DNA of 64,000 nucleotides from Orthonyx spaldingii (GCA_013397795.1 VZTJ01002442.1:433223-497222), one strand, 5' to 3'; positions 1-12,429 are shown, numbered from the stretch's first letter. Notes: generated by a model not told the origin, from the letters alone. Made by a program: numbers and translations.

Positions 1-3000
1 TTTTTCATTCTTCTGTCTCCTTTGTTAATTTTAAAGAAAATAAGAGCAACCATTCTTTTAGAAACAGTATTATTTCTTTAAGAAAAATTTCTTCAAACTT
101 TTCCCAGGAAAGACTTCGGTACTAAGCAAAGAATAACTGTTTCTTTCCTATTTGGAAGCACTGTTTTTATGATTACAGTTTTAGTAAGATAATAACTAGA
201 TGAAATCTTTATGATTCTGTATTTTTAACCTCAACCTAAATTTCCAACCATCACACCCACCATATGCAGAACCTTGTCTAGGGTTTTTATAAGAGGTACA
301 GTAAAGGAGATATATTCCCCCAGGCCAGAGAATGATGAAATATGGCAACAAGCTTCACAGCTCTTATTATTAACAGTTCAAGGTCAGACAGAACAGCACC
401 TTCAAATCCTCTGTTATTTCATAGATATATACAATTATTATGAAAAGAAGAATCTTCAGCTGAATTTCATAATTTTTGGTTGCTGTGTAACCAGTTTACC
501 ACACAAGTGTTAACATGTAAAATTCTTTGGAAGATCTTACTGAACTGGAGATGGAGACTCCTTCGATTGAAGAGAGCATTGCTCTTCAATACCAGAAATG
601 TGCTGCCAATTTCATTGTATGTAACAGGTAAATAGAGTACTTAAATACCTGTTATTTTTCCATAGAAAAGCTATTTTAAAAGATCAGAGTCAAGCTTTAT
701 CTCTGACAAAATAAATCAGTCATCACCTGGTCCCATTACTCCACACCCACCACCACTTCCTTTCTTCTTTCACTGTAATTTAAATGATGTTAGATATAGC
801 AGGAATGAGGTCCCAGTCATAGGCATCAGCATTCTGCAAATGATACAAAACAATCTTTCACAGCACATCAGTTGTGAGTTCTCAGTCATGAATAGCATTC
901 CTAGTATCTGATAAGTTCCCTAAAATACATATTACTTAGTATGACTGACTTTCCCTAACACAAAGAGTGTAAATTACATTTTCGTAAACATTATTTTCAT
1001 CATACCATAGTTACTTACTAGTGAATCTAGAAGAAAATTATATGTATAATCTAGTAGACAAAGTAGGCTCACCAATAAATATAAAAGGATGAAAATATGA
1101 TTATTATTGCAAATGGTACACAGAATCTCTATTAGCATTTGAGTTGATGAGCGAGCACAGTACATGCAAATAAATTCAAAGACAATAAATAAACCAGTGA
1201 ATTTTTTTAAATATATGAATAAATGAACAGGAGCTATAATTATTTACAGGGGAGAAGCATGAGGATGACAAGAAATGTGCATTATAATTCCATATGTTTT
1301 ACCTCTGACAGCAAAAGAGAGATTCTCTTCTACCATATTGGTCTTTGATCTCCTAATCATTGTCACATCCTGGTGCTAATAGAGACCCTCAGACTGAAAA
1401 AACAGTTGAACAATCACACCTTGGGGCGGATCACTATCAAATTACAAGGCAACATGTCTGAATACCCTATTGATCTTTAAGCATGAAGGAAAGAAAAGGG
1501 AGAAAAAAGAAATCAAAACAGTGATGAAGTTGAGGTTTTAAGCAACACAGAAACCCATGATTAGGTCTCTTAAACTGTGCAACATGTGCTGGCGAGGCAG
1601 AAGGTGCAGGGGGTGCGTGGCTGTGAGATGGGAGCAAGCAGAGGTTGTTTGGAGTGGTATGGTTGGCTGACTCCATCGGGCTTGCCTACACTGTCCTTGT
1701 CCTATCATATGAATGCCAAGATCCCTGCAGATGTGCAGTCATTTCCAGTTTTGAGAGTGCTCCCAGACCACACCATATTTCACTTCCATGGTTAAGTGGC
1801 ATTTATGGCTTTTTGGCACTCAGCAAGGTGAGGTGTTCAACATGCAGCTCCTGGAGCCAGCAGAGCTGCCCATCTCTGAAACACAAATCTCTTCAGGATA
1901 GCAGAAGTACAACTGGAGTACGACTCTTGCTGGTTTAATTTTAGAGAAGGTCAACAATCAGTGTGGCACTAATTCATGTTTTATATATAATCATCTAGAA
2001 GTATGCATGAATTTGCTGTCACTCACTTCTCATTTAAGAGAGCATAGTAGCTTAGAACATAGCTCTCCAACTGAAGTTTGTGAAAAATCACTTTAAGCAC
2101 GTTAGTTGAATGTGCATATCATTTAAAGTGTTTTCAATTAGAAGTTTGATGCTAAAGTTGCACAGCCAACTGTGAGAAATGCATTCCACCATTGACATAA
2201 AGAGTCTGATAACTCTTAGCTTAAGTCCTTCCTCTATGTTTTTGTGTATATTTTATCCTAATGCGTAAAACTGGGTTATAGACAATAAGAGCTTCTCTGG
2301 GATCGAGCTACTGCTGCATCAGTGACATGATAATAGTGGATGAGAACAGTCTATCAGGGAAGGATGGATTTTGACCTCCACCCTAAATTATGATGCTACC
2401 ATAATAAATTGAAACTGCTCCTGTTATTTCCATAACTTCTATTAGATTTTAGTTGAGGTTTTTAAAATGGCATGCATACACTTGAGGCATAAAGACCTAT
2501 GCAAACTCTAGTGGGGAGTCATACAGTTTATCTAAACTTGTGGTCAATGAGTTGATGCTACTGTGAACTACTGTTTCTCTACCAGCTGACAGGAAAATTG
2601 AGTTAATTCTACAGTAGCTACCTGACATTGTAATACCTCACTGAAATATAAGTGCTTGAACCTTAGAGATAAGGATGCTGCCCATTGGATGTATATACTT
2701 TATGTGCCAGCTAAATGGATGCCTCTGATGATCTCCAGAGAGATGACAAATTTTCTGAATCTGCAAGACCAGTACCTCGCTCTGGAAACTGTAGAAGGAA
2801 CCCAGCCTCTTAGTTGACCTTTCACATGTGAGAGGAGATTCTAGATACCTAAGTGTCATATATTCTTTGTTATTACTCTTCACGGATGCTTTTATATTTC
2901 AGAGGCTTGGATTTCTACCTCCATTTCTAATCTGTTTCTCAGCAGAACACCCTAGGTGCTGAGTTGTAGACAGCCCTTTTCTAAGAAAAGATATTGGTAT

Positions 3001-3434
3001 TAGACTTATTAAGGTGTTGATTAAGAAATAATGTAGAATCTTCTTTACTGGTGCCCTGTTTACCCTAGTGCAAACCATGCTTGGAAAGGAACGTGTTGCA
3101 TTGCAGGAAATTTTTATGATGCAGTACAGAATGTGTGGTTTCCTATAAATGACACTTCATATGAAAACAAGCAAGCAAACAAAACAAATTTAGAAACTTT
3201 AATCTTCAGTGGCATAGTTTACAATATCCTTTCTGTAGAACACATGTAGTCATTATTATCTTTGTCCATGATGGAAGCTTTTTGCTGTCTCATTAATTAC
3301 TCCATACTTCCTTTAATGGTTGATATATCAATTATTGTAGTACAGATTTTCTTTTTTTTAATGTTTCTAAATGTATGCTACCATCAACAGTAGTCAAATT
3401 CTCATATTGGGTTTATTTTCTCTGTTTCTTTCAG
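1..3434. other. AT-rich stretch with no recognised gene
   Basis: I see no gene, repeat family or RNA here. The open frames present are all under 100 codons, are not conserved-looking, and several start only at non-ATG codons. A patch at about 1570-1940 is richer in G and C and carries short overlapping frames on both strands, none of which I recognise. If the candidate exon at 3435-3558 is real, this stretch would be intron or upstream sequence on the plus strand. Confidence 0.6.
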
Positions 3435-3558
3435 GAATTACAGAATAATGTTTGCAGAAGGAGAGTGTGGGAATATGACAAGATGCTCTCCTATTGTGTT
3501 TGTAAAGAAATCTTAAAGGACCATATCATTTTCAAGTGCTTATGAAGCCAGTGTGATA
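3435..3558 (+). other. candidate spliced exon, probably non-coding
   Basis: A T-rich pyrimidine tract (about 3412-3432) ends in CAG at 3432-3434. It is followed 124 bases later by a perfect GTAAGT donor at 3559-3564. Between them, the frame starting at the first base stays open for 36 codons and then meets TGA at 3543-3545. The other two frames close earlier. An internal stop followed by a donor suggests a non-coding RNA exon, or a spliced 3' untranslated region, rather than an internal coding exon. No partner exon was identified, and the 36-residue peptide matches no family I know. Chance splice-like pairs are common in 64 kb, so this is a candidate only. Confidence 0.25.
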
Positions 3559-3564
3559 GTAAGT

Positions 3565-4515
3565 GTCAATTGTTTTACATGAGCTTTACGGTGTTCAGCA
3601 GACTACCTGGCTGCCTATAAAGACAGCATTAAATATACTGGCTAAATTTACCACTTTTCTCTCCTAATCAGACTGTGAACAGAGGTTTGTTTTGAATCCT
3701 GTTTATAAGCATGTATGAGTTTTACATCACTGTTATGTTAAGAACACTGAATACCTGGTGTTCAAATGGTACTTCTGGGATATTGTGGGCTTTGAAGATA
3801 AGGATGGAGACCATGAATCTAATCTGATAGCTTTAGGCAAGCTGTTTCAAGGACAGGGAGTCATGTTTCAGTGCTCTGGGCCTGATGGAAATTGCCATGT
3901 CTGGAAGATTTCCTTCCTGCTTATTCTTCTGTATTCCAAAGTAGATGGTATAAATGTATGAAATACTAAGGAATTGCTTGTCAAGAAAAAAAACAGCCTC
4001 TTCTAATCAGTTGGTATTGGTAAAAAGTCACGTTCATGAAATTCTGGGCAGTCAGTTAACCTTGAGATTGTTTCACAGTATTTTCTTGCTGGAGAGCACA
4101 CCATATTTTACTCTGGATCTGCTTCAGCTCTTTCCATGAGTTGAATATGGTCAAGCTTTGAGCTACATAGATGTGGATGATCTGGTCAGATATAGTGAGG
4201 GACAGTAGCACTGTAGAATTAACACTTACATCCATGATCTCTGGACTTTTTCCCTTGTAGCTGCTTGTGGATTCTGACTGAGGCTGGAAAGATGGCAGGT
4301 TGTTGCATGATTACAGGCAGGCAGGCATAGAATTGAGGTTTCTTATTGCTCTGATTAAATGTGTGTATTTTAGGAAAGGCTACTTTGGCACATTCCTTTG
4401 GAACACGTGCACATTGCTTTGTAACACCACTTATAGGTGAGACTGTAATATGCTGTGGTTATCATGAATTGAAATGAAAGAGAAATACAGAAAAAGTAGA
4501 ACATCTGTCTGTCCT
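3565..4515. other. AT-rich stretch with no recognised gene
   Basis: This is unique-looking sequence with two short plus-strand frames (67 and 61 codons) that resemble no known protein. I see no repeats, RNA genes or strong regulatory motifs. Confidence 0.55.
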
Positions 4516-4695
4516 TCATAGAAGGACATAAAATAGTTTGAGTTGGAAGGGACCTTCAAATTGTATCAAGTCCAACCCCCTGCAATGACTAGGGACATCA
4601 ATTAGATCAGGTTGCTTAGAGCCCCATCCAACCTGAACTTGAATATTTTCAGGAATGGGACATCTCCCACCTCCCTGGGGAACTTGTTCTATTCA
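4516..4695 (-). mobile_element. CR1 LINE 3' fragment
   Basis: Read on the minus strand, this is a 5'-truncated, diverged CR1 non-LTR retrotransposon end. The plus strand shows the reverse complement of the conserved CR1 tail: GTTGGAAGGGACCTTCAAA, then TCCAACCCCCTGCAATG, a 'GATCAGGTTGCTTAGAGCCCCATCCAACCTG'-like stretch of which 4600-4630 keeps most positions, and AACTTGTTCT near 4690. The octamer tail is decayed at 4516-4533. It contains no coding sequence. Short 3' stubs like this are the usual outcome of CR1 insertion by target-primed reverse transcription. Confidence 0.9.
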
Positions 4696-5836
4696 TATAC
4701 ATATGAGTACCCCATGACATTGCAGTTTCTGGGATTTCTTTTAAAATATTTGTTGTATCCAGGACATTAATTTGACTCGTATTTATTACTAGCTGATCTT
4801 TGCCTAGCTCCATACTATTTTGCTCAGTAGTGTAACTACAGATGACTTTAGACAGCTATAATCAGCTTCGTCAGGGTAAGTTTTCTTATATTTGGCAACA
4901 GTGTTAAAGGGGAAAATAGATATTTTTTCCCATGAAGCACTTCAGAATGTTATAATCAAAGCCCATTGTTTATGATGCTGGAATATATGGACAATTTTAA
5001 AATCTATGGATTTTTTCATTGATATAACATATTCTAGTTTTGCTTTCTAGCAAAATTAATATCATCTCATATTCTCTTAAGGCATGCATTCATGGCTTTT
5101 TTTCTTGTCTTTTTCCTTAAGCTAATGTTATTAACAAAATGCTAATCTGGGAATAATGTTTGGTGGCTTTGGAACAGCTGTTTACTTGTCATTCTGTTTT
5201 AAGCTTTTTTGTTAAGATCAAGTGCCTTACAGAGTAAATCATTACCTGAAGTGTTCTGAACTTTTCTAAAAGAGTCATAAAATATAGTACGAACACAACT
5301 CTCTTTAAAGATCTGTCTCTTTCTACTTTTTCTCTATAAACATCTGTGTCCTATATTTGCTGTAACTGATACTTTCTCGCCTGGTTATAGTTCTCTGATA
5401 CAATCAATTTGATTTAAACATTTACTGCTCCTGATAGATCCTTAAAATCAGAATGGCCTGTTATAAAATTTATAAAACTTAAACTGAAAACATAAAAATG
5501 AATAAAAATAAAACATGCAGTTTTAATAGTGTACATAGTAGAATAATTACAAGTTGTGGGGTTAGACCACCCTAGGGAAAGAAAAGATACATTCTGGTTG
5601 TACCTGCCTTCTATCTGGACATGTCAAAATTCTTTTTAACTGTTCATTAACTTGACTTCCCAATTTCAGGAAAATAATATCATTATCTTAGCTTTACATT
5701 TAGATGAGACCCTTTTTAAACCTGAAGGCCTGTGTGAAAACAGACTTCATATATAATTGTAACCCACTTCTAATAAGAACAGCAGCAATGGAGATTGTAG
5801 TGAAATTTCCAGGTTATCATTGTCATGTCCAGTCTA

Positions 5837-5895
5837 GTAATAATAAAAATAAAAATAACAACAACAACAGCAACAACTATAATAATAACAATAAT
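5837..5895. repeat. (AAT/AAC)n simple repeat
   Basis: An imperfect trinucleotide tract mixes TAA, AAT, AAC and CAA units. It produces a run of asparagine codons in one overlapping open frame, which is a by-product of the repeat and not evidence for a protein. Confidence 0.85.
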
Positions 5896-6530
5896 GACTT
5901 TAACTTCTTATTAACTGAAAATCTGTAGTTGAAGTCATCAGCTAGTAAAAATCAATACTGCATTACTGGAGTTATTGTATGAGACTCTCAGCTACCAGAA
6001 AGTGATGCACCTCTGCTGACAGTAGTGCTTCATTAAGACCAGCTGGAAATGTCAGCCACTGAAGGCCAGCAGGATATCTCACCTAAAACCTTTCTGTTTG
6101 CCTTACACAGACTGATCATATGCTGCAAATTGTTATTTTTCAATTACTTTGGTTTATAACAGCTGAAGTTCTTTGCTAATGTCCTGAGCACTTGAACTAA
6201 AAGAGATTTTTCTCCCTTCTTTGCTATTACTGATGGCACAAACTGCAAAATATCTCTGGATCAGGGGTACAAAACCCTCTTGCATGGTCATTTAGAACCA
6301 TAAGATTTCTTCATGACAATCTGGATATTTCCCCATCACTGTCTGGGATATTAACCTTGTCTCTTGGTGGGCCTCTTTATGACTGCTTCAGCAGCAAAGT
6401 ATTATCTGGGTCCAGGAAAGATATCAAGCTATTCCTTGTTCATGTCTAACCTGCTTGCAAGATGTTAATGAACAAAACAAATCCCAGCAGCCATTGACAC
6501 CTCTTGTGGGTGACAGATGGCACACCATTC

Positions 6531-7052
6531 CTACCCCATTCTGGAGGTTATTCTTTCTGCTGCAGTACTGCTTGAATCAGCCAGTTTGCTGACTGGAGGG
6601 TCTGGTGAATGTTGGTGCAATGGACTCATGTGGTTTACCTCAAGGATACTTGTAGTAGATGCAGCTGTGTCATCAGCCTCCACCATCTCACATTCCTGGT
6701 GTTTAAGTCTCACTGTGGGGTACACTGCATCTTTCCTCTCATCAGGGATATCCTCCATCAGTGGAAAATAAAGGAGCAAAAATGTGAGACCAGTCAGAAG
6801 AGCATGTCTGAGAAATTTGAAGTGCGCTGGCACTGTTGTATGAAATTGAAATGTCCCTGGATAATGAAACCAAAGACACTGCTCATTAACAAGTGAAGTT
6901 GATGAGTTCTTTTCTGTCTCTGATTTGGAAAGAGCCTGATACCGTGCTACAAAAGACAGTTTGTCTGTGCTCCTCAGCTTACTTTTGCACAATGTCCAGT
7001 TTCTTGTGATGTAATCCCAAATGGTAGCTGCCAAAACTGTGTTTCCCACCAA
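6531..7052 (-). other. long open frame, 173 codons, no ATG start
   Basis: This is the longest uninterrupted frame in the window apart from those running through N. Its 5' end begins at TTG, and two stop codons lie a few codons upstream in the same frame. The first in-frame ATG falls more than halfway in (the peptide from there begins MEDIPDERKD). A hydrophobic run (ALLTGLTFLLLYFPL) precedes that ATG. A pyrimidine-rich acceptor-like CTCTCCTCAG lies just upstream on the minus strand, but the frame it would open is closed by the upstream stops. I recognise no domain or family. A chance frame or an old retrocopy is more likely than a working gene. Confidence 0.15.
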
Positions 7053-7952
7053 ATCTTATTTTTATAGAACTGAGGAGAGACCTCTATCATGAGAGGGTAG
7101 AAGAAGGCTGTGACAAGTATAAGGGATTGAACTTCAAAAGGCACTTTTGGATTTAAGAGTATGTGCTCTCTGAACCAAAGTTGTGTATTGTTATCATCTG
7201 CATTCCGACTGGTTTATGAGCTTATTTTATAGATGACATAAAATGTCAGCTTTACATATTTTATTTAAATGTATGATACAGGAAAAGTCTAAAAGAAGCA
7301 TTTAGTGCTTGGAAAAGTGAATGCTTTACAGCTTTTAGAGAATATTATCGTTTTTAAAATAATATTTTCAATATTTATCCAGAAACATATTCATTACTTT
7401 TTAAATCATGTCTTTTGCCATAGTTATGTCTTTTGATCTTCGATTGAAGCTTTAAAGTATTAGAACAAATCTAATGCTAAACAATAACCAAAACCACATG
7501 TCCTCTTAAAAGGACAGGACATCTCTAAAACTTACACCAATGTACTGAGCAAAGTTTGTCCCTATGTGCTTCCAGAATAATCTTTGCTGGGACTACTGGG
7601 AAATTATGCCTTTTATGCAGAAAGCACAAAAGTCCATACATTAATTAAAATGCTGGACTGTTGTTGTGCACCATCCTCACCATACCAAAACTGCTTGACA
7701 AAATTAAAAATGCAGGACAAACCAATGACACCTGTAAAAACTTACTCAGAAGTGGGGAATGTGTGAGGTCGTGGTTGATAACTCACCTACAGAAACTTCT
7801 AAATCAATGATGAGATTTAAAAGAGCATAACGCAAGTTAGAAGTTTGGATTCAGGTTGAATTAGCAGAGCTGTCAGTTAAGAATACAAAGTATTTCTCGT
7901 CCTCTCTCCTCTGTTTTGCTTATGCTTTGGCTTTTAAATGTTCAAGTAAAAG

Positions 7953-8032
7953 CAAGTTCCCTTGAGCAGGGAACTTGGACCAGGTGAACCTACTGTGGTC
8001 CCTTCCAACCTTACCCATTCTGTGATTCTGTA
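7953..8032 (+). mobile_element. CR1 LINE 3' end stub
   Basis: The CR1 tail reads in the plus direction: GGACCAGGTGAACCTACTG, GGTCCCTTCCAACCTTACCC, then the octamer-type end ATTCTGTGATTCTG. About 80 bases remain and there is no coding content. The first 25 bases (7953-7977) also form a perfect hairpin with CAAGTTCCC and GGGAACTTG arms and a 7-base loop. That may be chance or may lie just outside the element. Confidence 0.85.
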
Positions 8033-9482
8033 ATAAGAAAAGGCACATTGCTTTTCTGACCAGATTTTTATTTTATTTTGGGAAGTTGCCTAAGCTTTTT
8101 TTGTTGTTGTTGTCCTGTAGTTTGCTTCAATATCATGGACAATATAGCACAGTACAGACCTTGTTGAAGAGAGAATGGTGCTCAAGACATCTTATTGCCA
8201 TAGCTCTGAGAAGTGCTGATACAGAAAACCGTAACTGTTGCAAGATCATGCTTCTTGTGCTAAATGGAAGGAAAAGCACTGGGCAGAAGTACATTCATAT
8301 TTGCATGTTAATTTTACCTCAATTAATTACCTCAATTACCTGTTTCCTTATTCTCACAGGGAAAGATGGTGTTTGCACATGTAACTTAATTGGTAACTCA
8401 TAATAATGTGTAATTTCAGAAAAAAAACAGACAGAATTTGCCTTTCACATTTTCTGTTCTCCAAATGTGATTTACATAATGACAAAGTATAAAGAGTTGC
8501 AAACTAAATGCACAGTTTAACTTTCAGCTTTGTAAAGCTAACTATAAGCATAAACAATGGCATAAGCAAATATGCAAAATCTTTGCTTTCTGTTCCCATG
8601 TTTCTAAAGCTAAGATCATCTGACAACAGCCTAGAGGTATATAATGACTCTGAATAGTGTGAAAATGTGATAATTAATGCTTCAGAATTCAGATTTACCT
8701 TTAAGTGTAAAAAGTAATTTGAATTCTGGAGCAAGCCGGTGAGGAAAGGTGTTTGGAAAATATTTATCTATGTGACTGTGTTTTAAGATATTGATCTTAT
8801 TAAAATGTTAAACAATATGTTTTAGATATTTAAAGATAAAAAATACCATGGAGAAAAATTTCATGTGAGATCACTTTGGAACAGGTGGCAAAGCAATATC
8901 TGGCCACACAAAGACTTCATGCTAAGAAAACTCTGCAGCAGGTGGATTCCCAGGGGCTTTGCCCTGCCTGAGAAATGTGAAGCAACCAGTAGAAGGTTAC
9001 AATAATTTAGTCTTCTGTATTGAAAAATATGCATTTGGACAACAATTGAGACAGCTCTCATGAGAAAACTGTATAGAAGCTGGCTAATCTCAGTGTGAAT
9101 CCAGTTTCAAAATCCAGTTTTGAGTGAGTCAGCACATGTGTTTGAATAATACTCATATTCATGCGTCTCTTTGAAAAGGCATATGAATTCAGTTCACATG
9201 CATATGTGACAAGTAAACAATTCAAAATCTCTGAAAAATAATATCCTGAGTTGCTTGATACAGATCTGTGAATCTATTACACAACAATAGATAGTGTATG
9301 TTAAAACTGTATCATTCCTGGAATTTCAAATAAGGGCTGTTGGATTATGGTCAAGGTCTCTTCCAAATTTTGTTTTCAATATTTCTTTCTCCTTGCTTAT
9401 TGTAATACACAGTCAGTGCTTGGATAAAAGACAATTTAAAAGTTTCAGTAAAAAACTGAAAGATTCAATTATGGAGTGAATT
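8033..9482. other. AT-rich stretch with no recognised gene
   Basis: No repeat family or gene was seen. A 105-codon plus-strand frame (8086-8403) starts at TTG, has a hydrophobic N-terminus and matches nothing I know, so I treat it as a chance frame. Confidence 0.5.
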
Positions 9483-9506
9483 TATATATATATATATATA
9501 TATATA
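9483..9506. repeat. (TA)12 microsatellite
   Basis: This is a pure TA dinucleotide run, likely to vary in length between individuals. Confidence 0.95.
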
Positions 9507-10203
9507 ACCACAGATGTTCCTCTAAAAATTCATAACTTTAAATTAGCATTTTCCACAAATAAAAGTGATTCATCTCCAGCTCCAGGTCTTCGACAAATTG
9601 TGCCATTTCTTACATGGTAATCAGTTACAACTTTAATTAGAAGTTGTCATTCACCCCTACATACCACATCTCTGGCAGAGATCAAGTACGATTTTGTACA
9701 GCTGCTATCCTGATTCTCCTGTCATCTTTGGCCTGACTTTGAATTGCTTCCTCTTTTTTCTCTCTTTTTTAGATAATCCTGCTTCTTTTTCTCACCCCCA
9801 CTGAGCTGTCAAGAGTTTCAGTGCTGTGATATAGAATCATTGCCTCTGTAAGACAGAAAAAAAAGCCCTGCTTGCACTGGATTCTGATCAAAGAGAATCA
9901 TTTATAGGAGAGATGCAGCAGGAACCTCAGGGAAATTTTTTTTAGCAGCAGGGCCATGTGAAATGGGAAAGACAAAGCAACAGACTTTCAAACCTTTTTC
10001 AAAATTATAACTATACAATTAAGGTTTCTACTGTATAATGTTTGTCTTTTTTTTTTTTTTTCTGGAGTCTTTTTTTTAAAATGTCTTCTAACCTTGATGT
10101 CATGCTATTCAGTGTCACAGTGAAATGGGGTCAGACACGTTCATGTGGCTCCTGTGGAAATGGAACAGTCTAGAACATCTAGGAATTACAGAACTCTCTT
10201 TTG
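9507..10203. other. unique stretch with poly-T tract
   Basis: No gene was recognised. A run of 15 T residues lies at 10047-10061. Nothing else stands out before the purine-rich repeat that begins at about 10208. Confidence 0.55.
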
Positions 10204-10207
10204 TTAG

Positions 10208-10653
10208 GAAGGGGAAAGGGGGAAGGGAAATGGGGAAGGGGGAAGGGAAAGGGGAANNNNNNNNNNNNNNNNNNNNNNNNNNNNNNNNNNNNNNNNNNNN
10301 NNNNNNNNNNNNNNNNNNNNNNNNNNNNNNNNNNNNNNNNNNNNNNNNNNNNNNNNNNNNNNNNNNNNNNNNNNNNNNNNNNNNNNNNNNNNNNNNNNNN
10401 NNNNNNNNNNNNNNNNNNNNNNNNNNNNNNNNNNNNNNNNNNNNNNNNNNNNNNNNNNNNNNNNNNNNNNNNNNNNNNNNNNNNNNNNNNNNNNNNNNNN
10501 NNNNNNNNNNNNNNNNNNNNNNNNNNNNNNNNNNNNNNNNNNNNNNNNNNNNNNNNNNNNNNNNNNNNNNNNNNNNNNNNNNNNNNNNNNNNNNNNNNNN
10601 NNNGGGAAGGGAAGGGAAGGGAAGGGAAGGGAAGGGAAGGGAAGGGAAGGGAA
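10208..10653 (+). repeat. GGGAA-type purine-rich repeat containing an assembly gap
   Basis: The left flank (10208-10256) is an irregular mix of GGGGAAA, GGGAA and GGGGAA units. The right flank (10604-10653) is ten perfect GGGAA units. The 347 bases between are N. The plus strand has many G3-A2 tracts, fitting the G-quadruplex motif, and the whole array is homopurine. Difficulty sequencing such DNA probably explains the gap. Open frames that run across the N block are artefacts of translating N. Confidence 0.95.
10257..10603. other. assembly gap (347 N)
   Basis: This is a run of N bases inside the GGGAA repeat. The true length and content are unknown. Confidence 1.
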
Positions 10654-12429
10654 ATATTTCACAGGAAACAGAAAGTCCATGGGGAGAGAACAGAGATTAC
10701 GTTTTTGAGGATGTAATGGGAATAGGTGAGGACTTTTTGCACCATTTCCCATTTCTGTCACTCATACCACATCTGTGTTGTGAACTTTCCTGTTGCCATC
10801 CTTGTCATGATTACAAAACAAGGGGATGTTAATGCTGAGCTTGCAAAAAGCACCATCCTGTTCTGTGTCAGATTTTCTGTAGGCTGTTTTGCTCAAAGCT
10901 GTTGGTGTCACTCCTTCCTGCAGATTGGTGGCTATTAATGGGACCATCCAGCCATTAAAATGAATAAATACTGTCAAAAAAATGGAAAAAATTAATCCAT
11001 TATTGCATTTTTTTGCACTCTCAACTCAGTATGCACTTTTAAATAGATCTGTTTTGTGCTAAGGCTTGTAACAAATGCAGAAAGTGCCTTGCTGTGAATC
11101 TCTTCTTCAGTCAAGGATAAAAGAGGATGAAAAATAGAAAAAAAATTCTAGGCAACTTCCTTCCAAATTTTACAGAATTATTCTGACATTTTTGAGGATG
11201 CTGCAATACCAAGATCTTTTCATGATGGTTATACAATAGGAGATGTTGGTACATGCTGATACTCTGTCCTAATTTTTTAACTGGTTCTGGTGAAATAGAC
11301 ACAGAAACATCAGAACAGAGATCCTCATTTTTGCTAGTGACTACTTCTTACTTTCCTTTCATTCACAAATCAAAACATAACTTAAGGCAGATATATGTTG
11401 CCCATCAAGCCCAAAGAACTGATCTCTTTCCAATGCTTGAAGTACAGCATCCATCCACCTATACCATTGAAGAAGAAATATCTTCCACTTTCACAAAACA
11501 TCTGTGAAGCCCTTTTTAGTGCATTCGGGCTGCTGTCTACATTGGGGCTGAATTGCCTCATGCTTGGCTGAAGTAAAGTTACTTTACATGCTTCTTCTCT
11601 GAAACTGATGTAGGGAAAGGTGTATGGCTTTGTTTCCCCATGGGGAAACAAAAACAAACAATTAACAAATATTTTCCTAAGTCTAGCTTGAAAACTGCTA
11701 TCCATGGGCCTGAGTTTCAGGAAGAGACCACTTAAATTCTTAGGTCTTAACTCATTTCAACAATAATTCATGCAGTAAAAATAGTGCTGGTAGACCTTTC
11801 GTTTCAGTACTTAGAGCAGTCATCTACTGCAGACTAACAGGAGGTGAGCCCACAGCTCTGATCTCTCACATAATATCCAGAACAGGAGGCTAAAGAGAAC
11901 TTAATCCCTGCAAAATTTGAATGAGTGCATAACCAGGATGAGAAGAAGCTGTAGCCTGCTTGTTGGACATGCAGAGAGGAGAAGTTTGTTATGTTTATGT
12001 ATTTTTCTTTAGAAAGACCATCCACAACTTAAAAATGACACAAGGAGCCAATGATCCAATGAGGAGGTCACCTGAATTCTACCTATCTCCTATATTGTGT
12101 TGCTTGTGCTCAAAGTCACAAAATAACAGGCTTTGATTTGCAGACTCCCACAGGTAGCTGAACTTCTACAGGAATGCCTCTGCAGCCAAAATCTGCTGTC
12201 TGTCAGCTGTTTTGCATGTCCCAACACTCACCATGACTTCTGTGAATCCTGGGCTTGGAGGCAAACCTTCTTCCCCTCTCCATGCTTACAAAATAAACAA
12301 CTCAGCAAAGTAAGCTGTCTGTACTGTAAGTGGATATTTATATTGTGAGTCACTCCTAAGTTGAATATCACATCAGATGCAATGTGTAGGATCTGCTTCA
12401 CAGATGTAGCACTTTACCTAACCCTAAAG
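10654..12429. other. unique stretch with no recognised gene
   Basis: No gene was identified. Several 60-107 codon frames lie on both strands without recognisable domains. The one striking element is the palindrome at 11629-11652, listed separately. Confidence 0.5.
11629..11652. repeat. perfect 24-bp palindrome
   Basis: The half-site TTTGTTTCCCCA (11629-11640) is followed directly by its exact reverse complement (11641-11652), with no spacer. It contains two forkhead-like TGTTTCC half-sites in inverted orientation around a CCCATGGG centre that resembles the core of EBF/COE sites (CCCNNGGG). Whether it binds any factor is inference. The perfect symmetry is directly visible. Confidence 0.95.

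Larger units (their letters stand above)
4696..7952. other. AT-rich unique stretch
   Basis: No gene was recognised. The stretch includes an A-rich AAT/AAC simple repeat (5837-5895) and one longer minus-strand open frame (6531-7052), both listed separately. The remainder is AT-rich sequence without visible repeat structure. Confidence 0.5.

Noticed and set aside
10125..10832. Long open frames (171-235 codons) on both strands across 10.1-10.8 kb
   Set aside because: Most of each frame is N, and the rest is translated GGGAA repeat.
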